This document shows, piece after piece, positions 14,927 to 23,793 of a DNA stretch of 64,000 nt. This DNA comes from Oscillospiraceae bacterium (lineage in GTDB: Bacteria > Bacillota > Clostridia > Oscillospirales > Ruminococcaceae): assembly GCA_004556975.1 (NCBI GenBank), contig SFFD01000002.1, positions 62,001-126,000 on the forward strand. Reading direction: 5' to 3'. Within the stretch, counting starts at the first letter, position 1. Every line of letters begins with the position of its first letter. The position numbers and the translations under genes were made by a program. The notes under the pieces are model-generated. The model saw only the letters and a program-made list of their open reading frames with translations. It was not told the DNA's origin and did no database searches.

Positions 14927-16693
14927 TTAAACTTTTAAGGTGTCGCTTTTACCTTTTGTAAGAATTTCGTTTATAGCGGAAATTTCCTTTTCGGGAAGCT
15001 TGCACACCGCCCTGTCATAGGTCAAAATTCCGTTCTGTTCGTCCTCAACGTCGGAAAGCTGGGTATAAACGGCGGCGCAAAGCCCGTTTTCCGCCGCCGG
15101 AATAATCTCGTTTCGGTAAAGGCGGCAAAAAGCGTCTGCAAGCTTTTCCGGCGTCGCGAACCGCCGATAGCCATAGTCGGCGTCGTTAAAGCAATGCCCC
15201 GCAATATGGCAGTTATATCCGCCGAACTCGCTTAAAACCACGGCGCGGCGGTCGTGAACCATTTTGAACGGGCGGAAGTAAACGTGAAGGCTTAAAAGCT
15301 CGCCGTCGCCCTGGTCGTGCCAGCCGCTTGCAATGTCAATGCTTCGTGTTTTGTCGAGGGCGGAAAGCCTTTCAAAGGCTTTCCTGCTGTCGAACTGACC
15401 CCAGCCTTCGTTGAAAATGCACCAAAGGGCAATGCACGGGCAGTTATACAGGTGGCGGACCGTGCCCTCCATATCAAGCAAAAATTCCCGGCGTCCCTCG
15501 GCGTCGCGGCGGCCGAAAAAGCCGTATCTGTCGTCCCGCAGCTTTGTTACTCCAAGGGTGGAAAGGGCGGATTTAAGCATAAAGTGCCGCATTACGCCGC
15601 CGCTTACCATGTCCTGCCACACAAGCATGCCAAGGCGGTCGCAGTGATAGTACCACCGCAGCGGCTCAATTTTTATGTGCTTTCGCAGCATATTAAAGCC
15701 AAGGCGCTTCATAGCGCAAATATCCTCAATCATAGCCTCGTCAGAGGGCGCGGTATAAAGTCCGTCGGGCCAGTACCCCTGGTCGAGCACGCCGCTGTGA
15801 AAAAGCGGCTTTCCGTTGAGCACAAGACGCATAACCCCGTGCTCATCCTGCCGAACGGCAAATTCGCGCATGGCAAAATAGCTTGTAACCTCGTCCTCGC
15901 CCAGGGTGATTTTCACGTCGTAAAGAAACGGGTCGTTTGGGCTCCACGGATGGAACGGGTGAAAGACGTTGGTTTTGAGCACGGCTTTTCCGCTTTCGTC
16001 CGTCCAATCTTCGGCAATAACCCTGCCGTGCTCATAAATTACGATATTCGCCATTTCGGGGTCTTTTGCCGAAATTTCAAACAAAACCTCGCCGTTTTGA
16101 AAAAACGGGGTGATTTTCAGATTTTCTATGTAGTTTTCCGGCGCTTCTTCAAGCCAGACCGTCTGCCATATTCCGCTTTGGGCGGTGTACCAGATTCCGC
16201 CGCGCTTCAATGCCTGTTTTCCGTTTGCGTGGTAAGAGCTGTCTGAAAAATCCTGCACGCAAAGCGTGAGCACGTTCTCTCCGTCCTTGAGCACGGAAGC
16301 TATATCAAATGAAAAGGGAAGATAGCCGCCGCGGTGACTGCCTATGCTCACGCCGTTAAGAAAGACTTCGCACCTCTCGTCTACGGCGCCGAAATGAAGA
16401 ATAACGTGCGCTTTGGGCGCGCCCTCGTAAACAAAAGAAAGCCGGTAATGAAGAAATTCATCGGGAAGAATATTGCGCATAACGCCGGAAAGGGGCGCTT
16501 CCGGCGAAAATGGAACAAGAATTTTGCCGTCGTAATTCTCCGGCTCTTCGGCGGATTTTGTAACGGCATAATCCCAATATCCGTTTAGGCTCCGCCAGCC
16601 GCCTCGAACAAGCTGCGGTCTCGGGTATTCCGAAAGCACGTTTTTGGGGTCAAGATTTTTGCCCCATTTGGTATAAAGCAGGCAATTTTCCAT
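14927..16693 (-). CDS. Glycoside hydrolase family 2 protein (beta-galactosidase/glucuronidase-like)
   Basis: 588 aa, no signal peptide, so cytoplasmic. The three-part GH2 layout is visible: an N-terminal jelly-roll sugar-binding domain (HFGAVDERCEVFLNGVSIGSHRGGYLPF), an immunoglobulin-like domain, and a TIM barrel. The proton donor is Glu429 in FNEGW and the nucleophile Glu489 in SEFGGY. Substrate cannot be read; shorter than LacZ and close in plan to the ~600 aa clostridial GH2 branch. ATG at 16693 has GGAGG just upstream; a further-upstream in-frame start at 16708 has none. pssA lies 48 bp upstream on the same strand, so they may be co-transcribed. Confidence 0.88.
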   Translation of the reverse strand: MENCLLYTKWGKNLDPKNVLSEYPRPQLVRGGWRSLNGYWDYAVTKSAEEPENYDGKILVPFSPEAPLSGVMRNILPDEFLHYRLSFVYEGAPKAHVILHFGAVDERCEVFLNGVSIGSHRGGYLPFSFDIASVLKDGENVLTLCVQDFSDSSYHANGKQALKRGGIWYTAQSGIWQTVWLEEAPENYIENLKITPFFQNGEVLFEISAKDPEMANIVIYEHGRVIAEDWTDESGKAVLKTNVFHPFHPWSPNDPFLYDVKITLGEDEVTSYFAMREFAVRQDEHGVMRLVLNGKPLFHSGVLDQGYWPDGLYTAPSDEAMIEDICAMKRLGFNMLRKHIKIEPLRWYYHCDRLGMLVWQDMVSGGVMRHFMLKSALSTLGVTKLRDDRYGFFGRRDAEGRREFLLDMEGTVRHLYNCPCIALWCIFNEGWGQFDSRKAFERLSALDKTRSIDIASGWHDQGDGELLSLHVYFRPFKMVHDRRAVVLSEFGGYNCHIAGHCFNDADYGYRRFATPEKLADAFCRLYRNEIIPAAENGLCAAVYTQLSDVEDEQNGILTYDRAVCKLPEKEISAINEILTKGKSDTLKV

Positions 16694-16741
16694 AGCTCCT
16701 CCGTACAAAAACGCCCCTTCGGCGGAAGGGGCGCGCTGTTT

Positions 16742-17365
16742 TTAAAGTCCGGCGGTGATTACAAGCGCCACCACCGCAAGCCCAAGCGCAAAAATCACCC
16801 AAAGGGCGGCGCCACGGGGCTTTCTGATTTTGAATTTAAGAATAAACGCCGCAGCCACGGCAAAAAGCGCAACCTGATAAACGGGCAAAAGCGCCGCGCC
16901 AAGAAGATCCTTCAATCCGTAAATAAGCGGAAAAAGCATTGCCGCCGCTGTTACCGGAAGCCCGTAATAGGTTTTTCTGCTGCCGTTTTCATTTTTCTGG
17001 CGCATAATTTCGTCCACGTTGAAATATGCAAGGCGGATTATGGCGCAGATAATGTAAAGCACCGCGGAAACAAAGAAAAATCCGCCGGAAAGCCCCAGCC
17101 CATAGCCGATTGCCACGGGCAAAACGCCGAAGCTTATAAGGTCGCAAAGGGAATCTATCTGAATTCCGAAGTTTTTTTCCGCTTCGTTCCTTTTCATTGT
17201 GGAAGCGATTTTTCCGTCAAACATATCCGTAGCGCCGGCAAAAAGCAGACAGATTACGCCCCAAAAAGGGTGCCCGCCGGCGGAAAAGAAAATTCCGCAG
17301 ACGGCGGCAGCCGCGCCGGCATATGTAAGCCAGACCGTGTAGTTGTAAAAACCGACAAGCTTCAT
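16742..17365 (-). CDS. pssA: CDP-diacylglycerol-serine O-phosphatidyltransferase
   Basis: 207 aa membrane enzyme making phosphatidylserine from CDP-diacylglycerol and serine. The CDP-alcohol phosphotransferase motif is readable as DMFDGKIAS...FGIQIDSLCD. All the Asp/Gly positions fit, but the Arg of the AR pair is Ser. After it come LISFGVLPVAIGYGLGL and four to six hydrophobic segments, as in bacterial PssA type II. No psd gene for phosphatidylethanolamine follows in the window. It is divergent from the ABC exporter, with an AT-rich 164-bp gap between them. Confidence 0.8.
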   Translation of the reverse strand: MKLVGFYNYTVWLTYAGAAAAVCGIFFSAGGHPFWGVICLLFAGATDMFDGKIASTMKRNEAEKNFGIQIDSLCDLISFGVLPVAIGYGLGLSGGFFFVSAVLYIICAIIRLAYFNVDEIMRQKNENGSRKTYYGLPVTAAAMLFPLIYGLKDLLGAALLPVYQVALFAVAAAFILKFKIRKPRGAALWVIFALGLAVVALVITAGL

Positions 17366-17529
17366 AATAATCCCCTTTAGAATGTTGATTTGTTCACAAA
17401 TTTAAAATATAATTAAGTTATTATATATTAAAATATATTAAAACATGAGATAAAATTTACTTTATAATAATAACACAAAACTTTTATTATTACAAATTAA
17501 ATTTTATTGCTGAAAGGAGAACCCTTAAT

Positions 17530-18234
17530 TTGAGCAGCTTTGTAAGCTTTAAAGACGTCTGCAAGCGCTATACCATGGGCGAAGTTACAATCACCGCTTC
17601 GGATCATGTCAGCTTTGATATTGAAAAGGGCGAGTTTGTGGTAATTGTCGGGCCCTCCGGCGCGGGAAAAACCACAATACTCAATATGCTCGGCGGAATG
17701 GACACGGTAACGGAAGGCGACATAATTGTCGACGGAAATAATGTTGCAAGATATAACAACAAGGAGCTTATAACCTATCGCCGCTATGACATAGGCTTTG
17801 TTTTCCAGTTCTATAACCTGATACAGAACCTTACCGCCAAGGAGAACGTGGAGCTTGCTTCGCAGATATGCAAAAACCCCCTTGACCCGGACACGGTGCT
17901 CAAGCAGGTGGGACTTGAAAAGCGCGAAAACAACTTTCCCGCCCAGCTTTCGGGCGGCGAACAGCAACGCGTGGCGATAGCCCGCGCCCTCGCCAAAAAC
18001 CCGAAAATTCTGCTCTGCGACGAGCCCACCGGCGCTTTGGATTACGTTACCGGCAAGCAGATTCTAAAGCTTTTGCAGGATTGCTGCCGCCAAAACGGAA
18101 TGACGGTAATTGTAATTACCCACAACCTTGCGCTTACCCCTATGGCAGACAAGGTAATCCATATAAACAGCAGCAAGGTCACCGGAATTGAAATAAACGA
18201 AAATCCCACTCCGGTTGAAGAAATCGAATGGTAA
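17530..18234 (+). CDS. ABC transporter ATP-binding protein (MacB/LolD type)
   Basis: 234 aa. Walker [10 protein letters not shown] (38-46), Q-loop [12 protein letters not shown], signature [15 protein letters not shown], Walker [13 protein letters not shown], and H-loop THN. This branch powers mechanotransmission exporters rather than importers. TTG start with AGGAG 10 bp upstream. The permease starts 21 bp after its stop, so the two form one transport unit. Confidence 0.92.
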   Translation: MSSFVSFKDVCKRYTMGEVTITASDHVSFDIEKGEFVVIVGPSGAGKTTILNMLGGMDTVTEGDIIVDGNNVARYNNKELITYRRYDIGFVFQFYNLIQNLTAKENVELASQICKNPLDPDTVLKQVGLEKRENNFPAQLSGGEQQRVAIARALAKNPKILLCDEPTGALDYVTGKQILKLLQDCCRQNGMTVIVITHNLALTPMADKVIHINSSKVTGIEINENPTPVEEIEW

Positions 18235-18255
18235 TTGAAAGGAGGATCGGCGCTT

Positions 18256-21200
18256 TTGAAGTCGGCGCTGTTTAAAGATATAGTAAGAGAAATAAAGCGC
18301 ACAAAAAGCCGCTTTTTTTCAATTTTTGCAATAATCGCTTTAGGAGCGGGCTTCTTTTCGGGATTAAAGGCCGCCTGCCCGGATATGCTTGCCACTCAGG
18401 AAAGCTATTTTAAAGACAATAACCTTATGGATATTCATCTGCTTTCAACCTACGGCTTTGATGACGGAGATATGGAAGCTATACGGAACGTTGAAGGCAT
18501 AAAAGGAATTTATCCAACCTATTCAAAGGATGTTTTTGTAAAAAACGACAGAAACGCAAACCTTATAGCAAAGGTTATTGCTCTGCCCGACGATACTACG
18601 GCGGAGTTTGCCGACAAAACCATAGACGAGCCCGTTGTGCTTGAAGGGCGCCTTCCGCAAAACGCGAACGAGTGCGTCGTGGAAAAGCACGCCCAGCTTC
18701 GCACCGTGTTCAACATAGGCGACACCGTAAGCGTATATACAACAGATGCCTCCGACCCCATCGGCGATTCCCTTGTGCGCGACAGCTGGACTGTGGTAGG
18801 CGTCGTGATGAACCCGCGGTACATAAGCTATGAGCGCGGCAACACCTCCATAGGCGACGGTTCCATTGACACGTATATCATGGTGCCGGAAAGCAACTTT
18901 TGCTATGAAGTCTATACGGACATTTTCATTACAATGGAAAACGTTTCGGCATACGGCGCCTTTGACGACGGCTATTGGGAAGTTATGGATAAGGACGTCG
19001 AGGAATTTGAAGGCATAGCCGATGTAAGAAAGGAAGAACGCTTTGCCGAAATAAAGGATGAAGCGGAAGAAAAGCTTGCCGATGCAAAGCAAAAGCTTGC
19101 CGACGGCGAAAAAGAGGCGAACGAAAAGCTCACCGATGCGAAAAACACCCTTGACGACGCCCGAAAGAAGCTTGTAAAAGGCGAAAGAGAGCTTAAAAAG
19201 GGCTGGAAGCAGTACAACGATGGCAGGGAACAGTACAACGAGGGTAAAAAGGAGTTCGACGAAAAAATCGCCGACGCAGAACGCCGGATTGCCGAAGCGG
19301 AGCAGCAGCTTGCAGACGGCTGGGCGCAGTACAACGCCGGAGTGAAGAAAATCACCGAGGAAGTTGAAAAATCCATTCAGGACATACTCGACAAGTATTC
19401 AAGGGAACAGATTGAAGAAAAAATCGAGGAGATAAAAAAGGCCATTGAGGCGGGGCAAGGCTCGCCGGAGATGGAAAAGCTGCTGGAGGAGCTTGAGGAG
19501 GATTTGAAGCAGATAGAGAATCTGCCGGAAAAAATCGAGCAGGCAATCGCCGGCGCGAAGGAACTTAAAGAGGCGAAGGAACAGCTCGATAAAGCCGGAG
19601 AGCAGCTTAACAGCGCAAAGCTTTGGCTCGGCGTTGAGAAAGAAAACGGTCAAAAGCAGCTTGACGAAGCCGCCGCGGAATTAAAAAAGGCATATAAGAA
19701 GCTTAAAGACAGCGAACAGGAGCTTTCCGACGGGTGGAAAGAATATAACGACGGTCTTGCCGAGTATGAAGAAGCAAAGGCAAAGGCAGAAAAAGAAATA
19801 TCCGACGCAAAGCAGGAAATTCTTGATGCCGAAAAAGAGGTGGCAAAGCTTAAAAAGCCCACCTGGTACGTCTTTACCAGAAAGGATAACCCCGGCTTCA
19901 GCACATACGAAAGCGACGCTTACCGCATTGAAAGCGTGTGCAAAATCTTCCCGGTATTCTTCTTTTTGGTGGCAATTCTTGTCTGCCTTACCACAATGAC
20001 CAGAATGGTGGAGGAAGAACGCACCCAGATAGGCACGCTTAAGGCTCTTGGCTATTCAAAGGCGGCAATCGCTTCAAAATTCATCGTATATTCCGCGCTG
20101 GCAAGCCTTTCGGGCGCCGTTGTGGGCATTGCCGCGGGTTCGGTGGTTTTTCCGACGGTAATTTACAGCGCATATGAAATGCTTTATAAAACCCCGTCGC
20201 TTAAGCTTGAGCCGATGCCGTTTATCTGGGCGGCTGTAACCCTGTGCGCCCTTGTGTGCACAACGGCGGCGGCCCTTATGGCGTGCATGGCGGAGCTTCG
20301 TTCCAACCCGGCTTCGCTTATGCGCCCAAAGGCGCCGAAGGCAGGCAAGCGCGTACTTCTTGAAAAAATTCCGTTTATATGGAAGCGGCTTAGCTTTACT
20401 AAAAAAGTTACCGTGCGCAACCTTTTCCGCTATAAAAAGCGCATTTTTATGACAATACTCGGAATTGCGGGCTGTACGGCCCTTACCATGGCGGGCTTTG
20501 GAATATATTCTTCCATTTCCGTAATACTGGATAAGCAATACAGCGAAATTTTTAACTATGACCTTATTGTCGCCCTGGATTCCGATTCCGGCGAATATAC
20601 CCTTGAACAGGTGGATAAAGCCCTTGAAGAGGACGAAAACGCCAAGGAAAACATTGAAGTGTATATGAAGAGCATTTCCTATGAAGGAATAGGCGACACT
20701 TCGCTTATGGTTCCGAAAGACACCGAAAGATTTGCCGGAATAGTTACCATCAAAGATATTAACACGGGCGAACGGTATAAGCTTACCGACGACGGCGTCA
20801 TAATTACGGAACGCTTTTCGGAGCTTTCAGGGCTTTCCGCCGGCGACGAATTCACGTTCACCTGCGGCGGAGAGAAAATGACGGCAAAAATTACCGCCGT
20901 TGCGGAAAACTATACCCTTCACTTCGTTTATATGACGGAGGGGCTTTATGAAAAGCTTTGCGGAGCAAAGCCCGCGTATAACACTTACTTTACCGTTATG
21001 AACGACACCGGCGAAGAGGCGCAGAAAGAGCTTGGCGAAAAGCTTATGGCTATGGAAGGGGTTCAGGCGCTTTCCTTCGTCAAGGATACGCGCGAATCCT
21101 TCGGCAACACGGTAAAAAACCTTAACTATGTTGTGGCGCTGATAATTGTTTCCGCCGCCGCGCTGGCGTTTGTGGTGCTTTATAACCTTACCAACATCAA

Positions 21201-21522
21201 TATTACGGAGCGCATACGCGAAATTGCCACAATAAAGGTTCTCGGCTTTTACGACAGCGAAGTTTCCTCCTATGTTTTCCGCGAAAACATTCTGCTTACG
21301 CTCATCGGCGACGCCGTCGGCCTTGTGGCGGGAATCTGGCTTCACAAATTCGTAATTCAGGTGGCGCAGACCGACTCCGTCATGTTCGGTCGGAACCTTC
21401 CGTTCTGGTGCTTTGCCGCCGCTTTTGTAATGACAGTTATTTTTGCGCTTATGGTCGATTTCATCATGCATTTCCGCCTTAAAAAAATAAGTATGGTCGA
21501 ATCGCTGAAATCGGTGGAATAA
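18256..21522 (+). CDS. FtsX-like ABC permease with a long extracytoplasmic coiled coil
   Basis: 1088 aa. One membrane helix near the N-terminus (FFSIFAIIALGAGFFSGL), a MacB-like periplasmic domain, then a charged heptad-rich region from about 255 to 545 (repeats of EKLADAKQKLADGEKEA type) that should form a long coiled coil outside the membrane. Next comes the first FtsX domain (three helices, about 555-680), a second outer domain, and a second FtsX domain at the end. This plan is common in Firmicutes and resembles YhgE/HlyB-type envelope exporters. Substrate unknown. TTG at 18256 sits 10 bp after a perfect AAGGAGG, so I prefer it to the TTG at 18235. Confidence 0.88.
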   Translation: MKSALFKDIVREIKRTKSRFFSIFAIIALGAGFFSGLKAACPDMLATQESYFKDNNLMDIHLLSTYGFDDGDMEAIRNVEGIKGIYPTYSKDVFVKNDRNANLIAKVIALPDDTTAEFADKTIDEPVVLEGRLPQNANECVVEKHAQLRTVFNIGDTVSVYTTDASDPIGDSLVRDSWTVVGVVMNPRYISYERGNTSIGDGSIDTYIMVPESNFCYEVYTDIFITMENVSAYGAFDDGYWEVMDKDVEEFEGIADVRKEERFAEIKDEAEEKLADAKQKLADGEKEANEKLTDAKNTLDDARKKLVKGERELKKGWKQYNDGREQYNEGKKEFDEKIADAERRIAEAEQQLADGWAQYNAGVKKITEEVEKSIQDILDKYSREQIEEKIEEIKKAIEAGQGSPEMEKLLEELEEDLKQIENLPEKIEQAIAGAKELKEAKEQLDKAGEQLNSAKLWLGVEKENGQKQLDEAAAELKKAYKKLKDSEQELSDGWKEYNDGLAEYEEAKAKAEKEISDAKQEILDAEKEVAKLKKPTWYVFTRKDNPGFSTYESDAYRIESVCKIFPVFFFLVAILVCLTTMTRMVEEERTQIGTLKALGYSKAAIASKFIVYSALASLSGAVVGIAAGSVVFPTVIYSAYEMLYKTPSLKLEPMPFIWAAVTLCALVCTTAAALMACMAELRSNPASLMRPKAPKAGKRVLLEKIPFIWKRLSFTKKVTVRNLFRYKKRIFMTILGIAGCTALTMAGFGIYSSISVILDKQYSEIFNYDLIVALDSDSGEYTLEQVDKALEEDENAKENIEVYMKSISYEGIGDTSLMVPKDTERFAGIVTIKDINTGERYKLTDDGVIITERFSELSGLSAGDEFTFTCGGEKMTAKITAVAENYTLHFVYMTEGLYEKLCGAKPAYNTYFTVMNDTGEEAQKELGEKLMAMEGVQALSFVKDTRESFGNTVKNLNYVVALIIVSAAALAFVVLYNLTNINITERIREIATIKVLGFYDSEVSSYVFRENILLTLIGDAVGLVAGIWLHKFVIQVAQTDSVMFGRNLPFWCFAAAFVMTVIFALMVDFIMHFRLKKISMVESLKSVE

Positions 21523-21579
21523 CCGTAAAATTTTTAAAAAAAACTGCAATAACATCTTTCTTTTTCACAAAATGCGTGA

Positions 21580-21618
21580 TATAATTTATTCATTGAAAAA
21601 TATAGGGAGGGCTTTGCC
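21580..21618 (+). promoter_or_regulatory. Candidate -10 and ribosome site of the 61-aa gene
   Basis: TATAAT at 21580-21585 with only a weak -35 (TTTCTT, 17 bp upstream). A GGGAGGG ribosome site at 21604-21610 precedes the ATG at 21619. Confidence 0.4.
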
Positions 21619-21804
21619 ATGCTCAGAATCGAAGACCAAATTGAAAACTCTACCGCGATGATCAAAACCGCCGATTATATTGAATCTCAGATTCGCAAAA
21701 TCAACAGCGATGATGGCGGCGTAGCCGACCGTTTTGTAGAAATCGCCAAAGAAGCCGTTGAAAAAATGCGCGACGCCATGAGAGAGGGCGGCATCATCAA
21801 ATAA
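21619..21804 (+). CDS. Small conserved-looking protein of unknown function
   Basis: 61 aa, acidic and helical (MLRIEDQIENSTAMIKTADY..., ending GIIK). I do not recognise a family. It has its own -10, a strong ribosome site and its own terminator, so it is probably a real monocistronic gene. A run of charged helices without membrane segment suggests a soluble cytoplasmic protein. Confidence 0.65.
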   Translation: MLRIEDQIENSTAMIKTADYIESQIRKINSDDGGVADRFVEIAKEAVEKMRDAMREGGIIK

Positions 21805-21841
21805 TATATTTTCCCCAAAGGCAGAATATAAATCATTTTAA

Positions 21842-21869
21842 AAAGTCCGGCTTGTACCGGACTTTTTTT
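21842..21869 (+). terminator. Terminator of the 61-aa gene
   Basis: AAAGTCCGG (21842-21850), loop CTTGTA, CCGGACTTT (21857-21865), then further T. The following tandem repeat begins right after it. Confidence 0.85.
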
Positions 21870-21870
21870 C

Positions 21871-22815
21871 TGCGGCTTTATAAAAAACGACCGCCGGCAA
21901 CAGATTTACAGTCTGCCGCATTGAATTGTACGCAAAGCCTTTCGGGGCGCTAAAAGCCGCCCCTTTCGGCGGCGCTTAATTGCCGCAGGACGGAATCATA
22001 TAAAAAAAGGCGCGCCGCAAAATCGCCGCTGCGAAATACGGTGCGCTTTTTTCCGTTATACTTTAGTATGTCCGCCGCAAAGCGGCGAACAGCAACCTGC
22101 CCGCCATGCGGGCGGACTTTTTTTCTGCGGCTTTATAAAAAACGCCCGCCGGCAACAGATTTACAGTCTGCCGCATTGAATTGTACGCAAAGCCTTTCAT
22201 GGCGCTCAAAGCCGCCCTTTTCGGCGGCGCTTAATTGCCGCAGGGTCGGAAGCATATAAAAAAGGCGCGCCGCAAAATCGCCGCTGCGAAATACGGTGCG
22301 CCTTTTTCCGTTATACTTTAGTATGTCCGCCGCAAAGCGGCGAACAGCAACCGCCCGCTATGCGGGCGGACTTTTTTTCTGCGGCTTTATAAAAAACGCC
22401 CGCCGGCAACAGATTTACAGTCTGCCGCCTTGAATTGCACGCAAAGCCTTTCATGGCGCTAAAAGCCGCCCTTTTCGGCGGCGCTTAATTGCCGCAGGAC
22501 GGAAACATATAAAAAAGGCGCGCCGCAAAATCGCCGCTGCAAAATACGGTGCGCCTTTTTCCGTTATACTTTAGTATGTCCGCCGCAAAGCGGCGAACAG
22601 CAACCTGCCCGCCATGCGGATTTTTATTCTGCGGCTTTATAAAAAACGCCCGCCGGCAACAGATTTACAGTCTGCCGCCTTGAATTGTGCGCCAAGCCTT
22701 TCGGGGCGCTCAAAGCCGCCCTTTTCGGCGGCGCTTAATTGCCGCAGGACGGAATCATATAAAAAAAGGCGCGCCGCAAAATCGCTGCTGCGAAATACGG
22801 TGAGCCTTTTTCCGT
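21871..22815. repeat. Four tandem copies of a ~253-bp structured repeat
   Basis: Copies start at 21871, 22126, 22380 and 22630; the last one is truncated. Each unit holds GGCAACAGATTTACAGTCTG near its start, a GCCGCCC-TTTT-CGGCGGC hairpin, AAAAAGGCGC...GCGCCTTTTT arms, and CCGC...GCGG. Units 1-3 also hold a GCCCGC-nnn-GCGGGC hairpin followed by T7. Copies differ by a few bases. No ORF or RBS gives a credible protein. The region fills the whole gap between the 61-aa gene and glcK. Confidence 0.92.
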
Positions 22816-22828
22816 TATTATTTTTCAT

Positions 22829-23779
22829 TCAAAATCCAAGCATGCCCGCGCCTATAATTCCCGCCTTGTTGCCAAGAGAGGCTTTTATCACTTTGGGCGG
22901 CTCGACGCTTTCGTGGGAATAGCAAAGCTCTGCCACCTTTTCGTTGAGCGGGTCGATAAGCGAAGCGCCCTGGTTGCTTACTCCGCCGCCGAGAATTACA
23001 ACTTCCGGCCGGAACACGTTGATAAAGCCTGAAATTCCGTCTGCAAGATAGGATATATATTGCTCCACCACCGCCGCGCCCACAGCGTCGCCCATGTCCG
23101 CAGCGTCAAAGGCGGTGCGTCCGCCCACCTTGCCAAGGTCGCCGCCGCACATTTCCCATATAAGGGATTCCGGGTGCGCTGCTGCGGCTTCGCGGGTCTG
23201 GCGCTTAAGCGCCGGGGCGGAACAGTAAGCCTCAAAACAGCCCTTTTTTCCGCAGCCGCAGCGAATTCCGCCGTGCACCAGCGGAACGTGGCCGAATTCT
23301 CCGGAATAGGGGCCGAACCCTTTAAACAGCTTTCCTTCAGAAACTATTGCGCCGCCGACGCCTGTTCCCAGGGTGAGCATGAGCATGCTCAAAAAGTTTT
23401 TGCCTGCGCCGAAGTGATATTCGCCAAGGGCGGCGCAATCCGCGTCGTTGGCAAGAAAAACCGAAAGACCGGTTTCTTCCTCAAGAATACCGGCAAGGTC
23501 GATATTTCTCCAGAATATGTTGGGCGCGAAAAGAACGGGGCCTTTTTCGCCGCTGCATATGCCGGGAATTCCCACCCCGACAAAGGAAAGATCGGAAACT
23601 TTCATATCCGCGCCTTGTGCGCCAAGGCGGATTGCAAATGCAATTTGAGAGATAAGTCCCTCTGCGCAGGAGGCGTCCTCTACGGGGACGGAAGAGCTGC
23701 TGATAAGCGTTCCGTCCTCGCCGACTATTCCTACGCCGATGTTTGTGCCGCCAAGGTCGATTGCTGCCGAATATTTCAT
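22829..23779 (-). CDS. glcK: ROK-family glucokinase
   Basis: 316 aa. It shows the ATP-binding start AIDLGGTNIGVGIV, catalytic region NDADCAALGEY, LGTGVGGA, and the ROK zinc motif CGCGKKGCFEAYCS. It phosphorylates glucose to glucose-6-phosphate with ATP. Length and plan are normal for bacterial ROK glucokinases; an N-acetylmannosamine or other sugar kinase of the same family is possible. It starts 14 bp after the rodA stop, so it is the second gene of that operon. Confidence 0.88.
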   Translation of the reverse strand: MKYSAAIDLGGTNIGVGIVGEDGTLISSSSVPVEDASCAEGLISQIAFAIRLGAQGADMKVSDLSFVGVGIPGICSGEKGPVLFAPNIFWRNIDLAGILEEETGLSVFLANDADCAALGEYHFGAGKNFLSMLMLTLGTGVGGAIVSEGKLFKGFGPYSGEFGHVPLVHGGIRCGCGKKGCFEAYCSAPALKRQTREAAAAHPESLIWEMCGGDLGKVGGRTAFDAADMGDAVGAAVVEQYISYLADGISGFINVFRPEVVILGGGVSNQGASLIDPLNEKVAELCYSHESVEPPKVIKASLGNKAGIIGAGMLGF

Positions 23780-23793
23780 AATCTCAACTCCTG

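Noticed and set aside
14118..14961. Proline/arginine-rich frames on both strands of the minisatellite
   Set aside because: They arise from the repeat in several frames at once, unit length is not a multiple of three, and no ribosome site precedes them.
21871..22815. Functional tRNA-Tyr genes in the tandem repeat
   Set aside because: Only the anticodon arm matches; acceptor, D and T arms cannot be formed.
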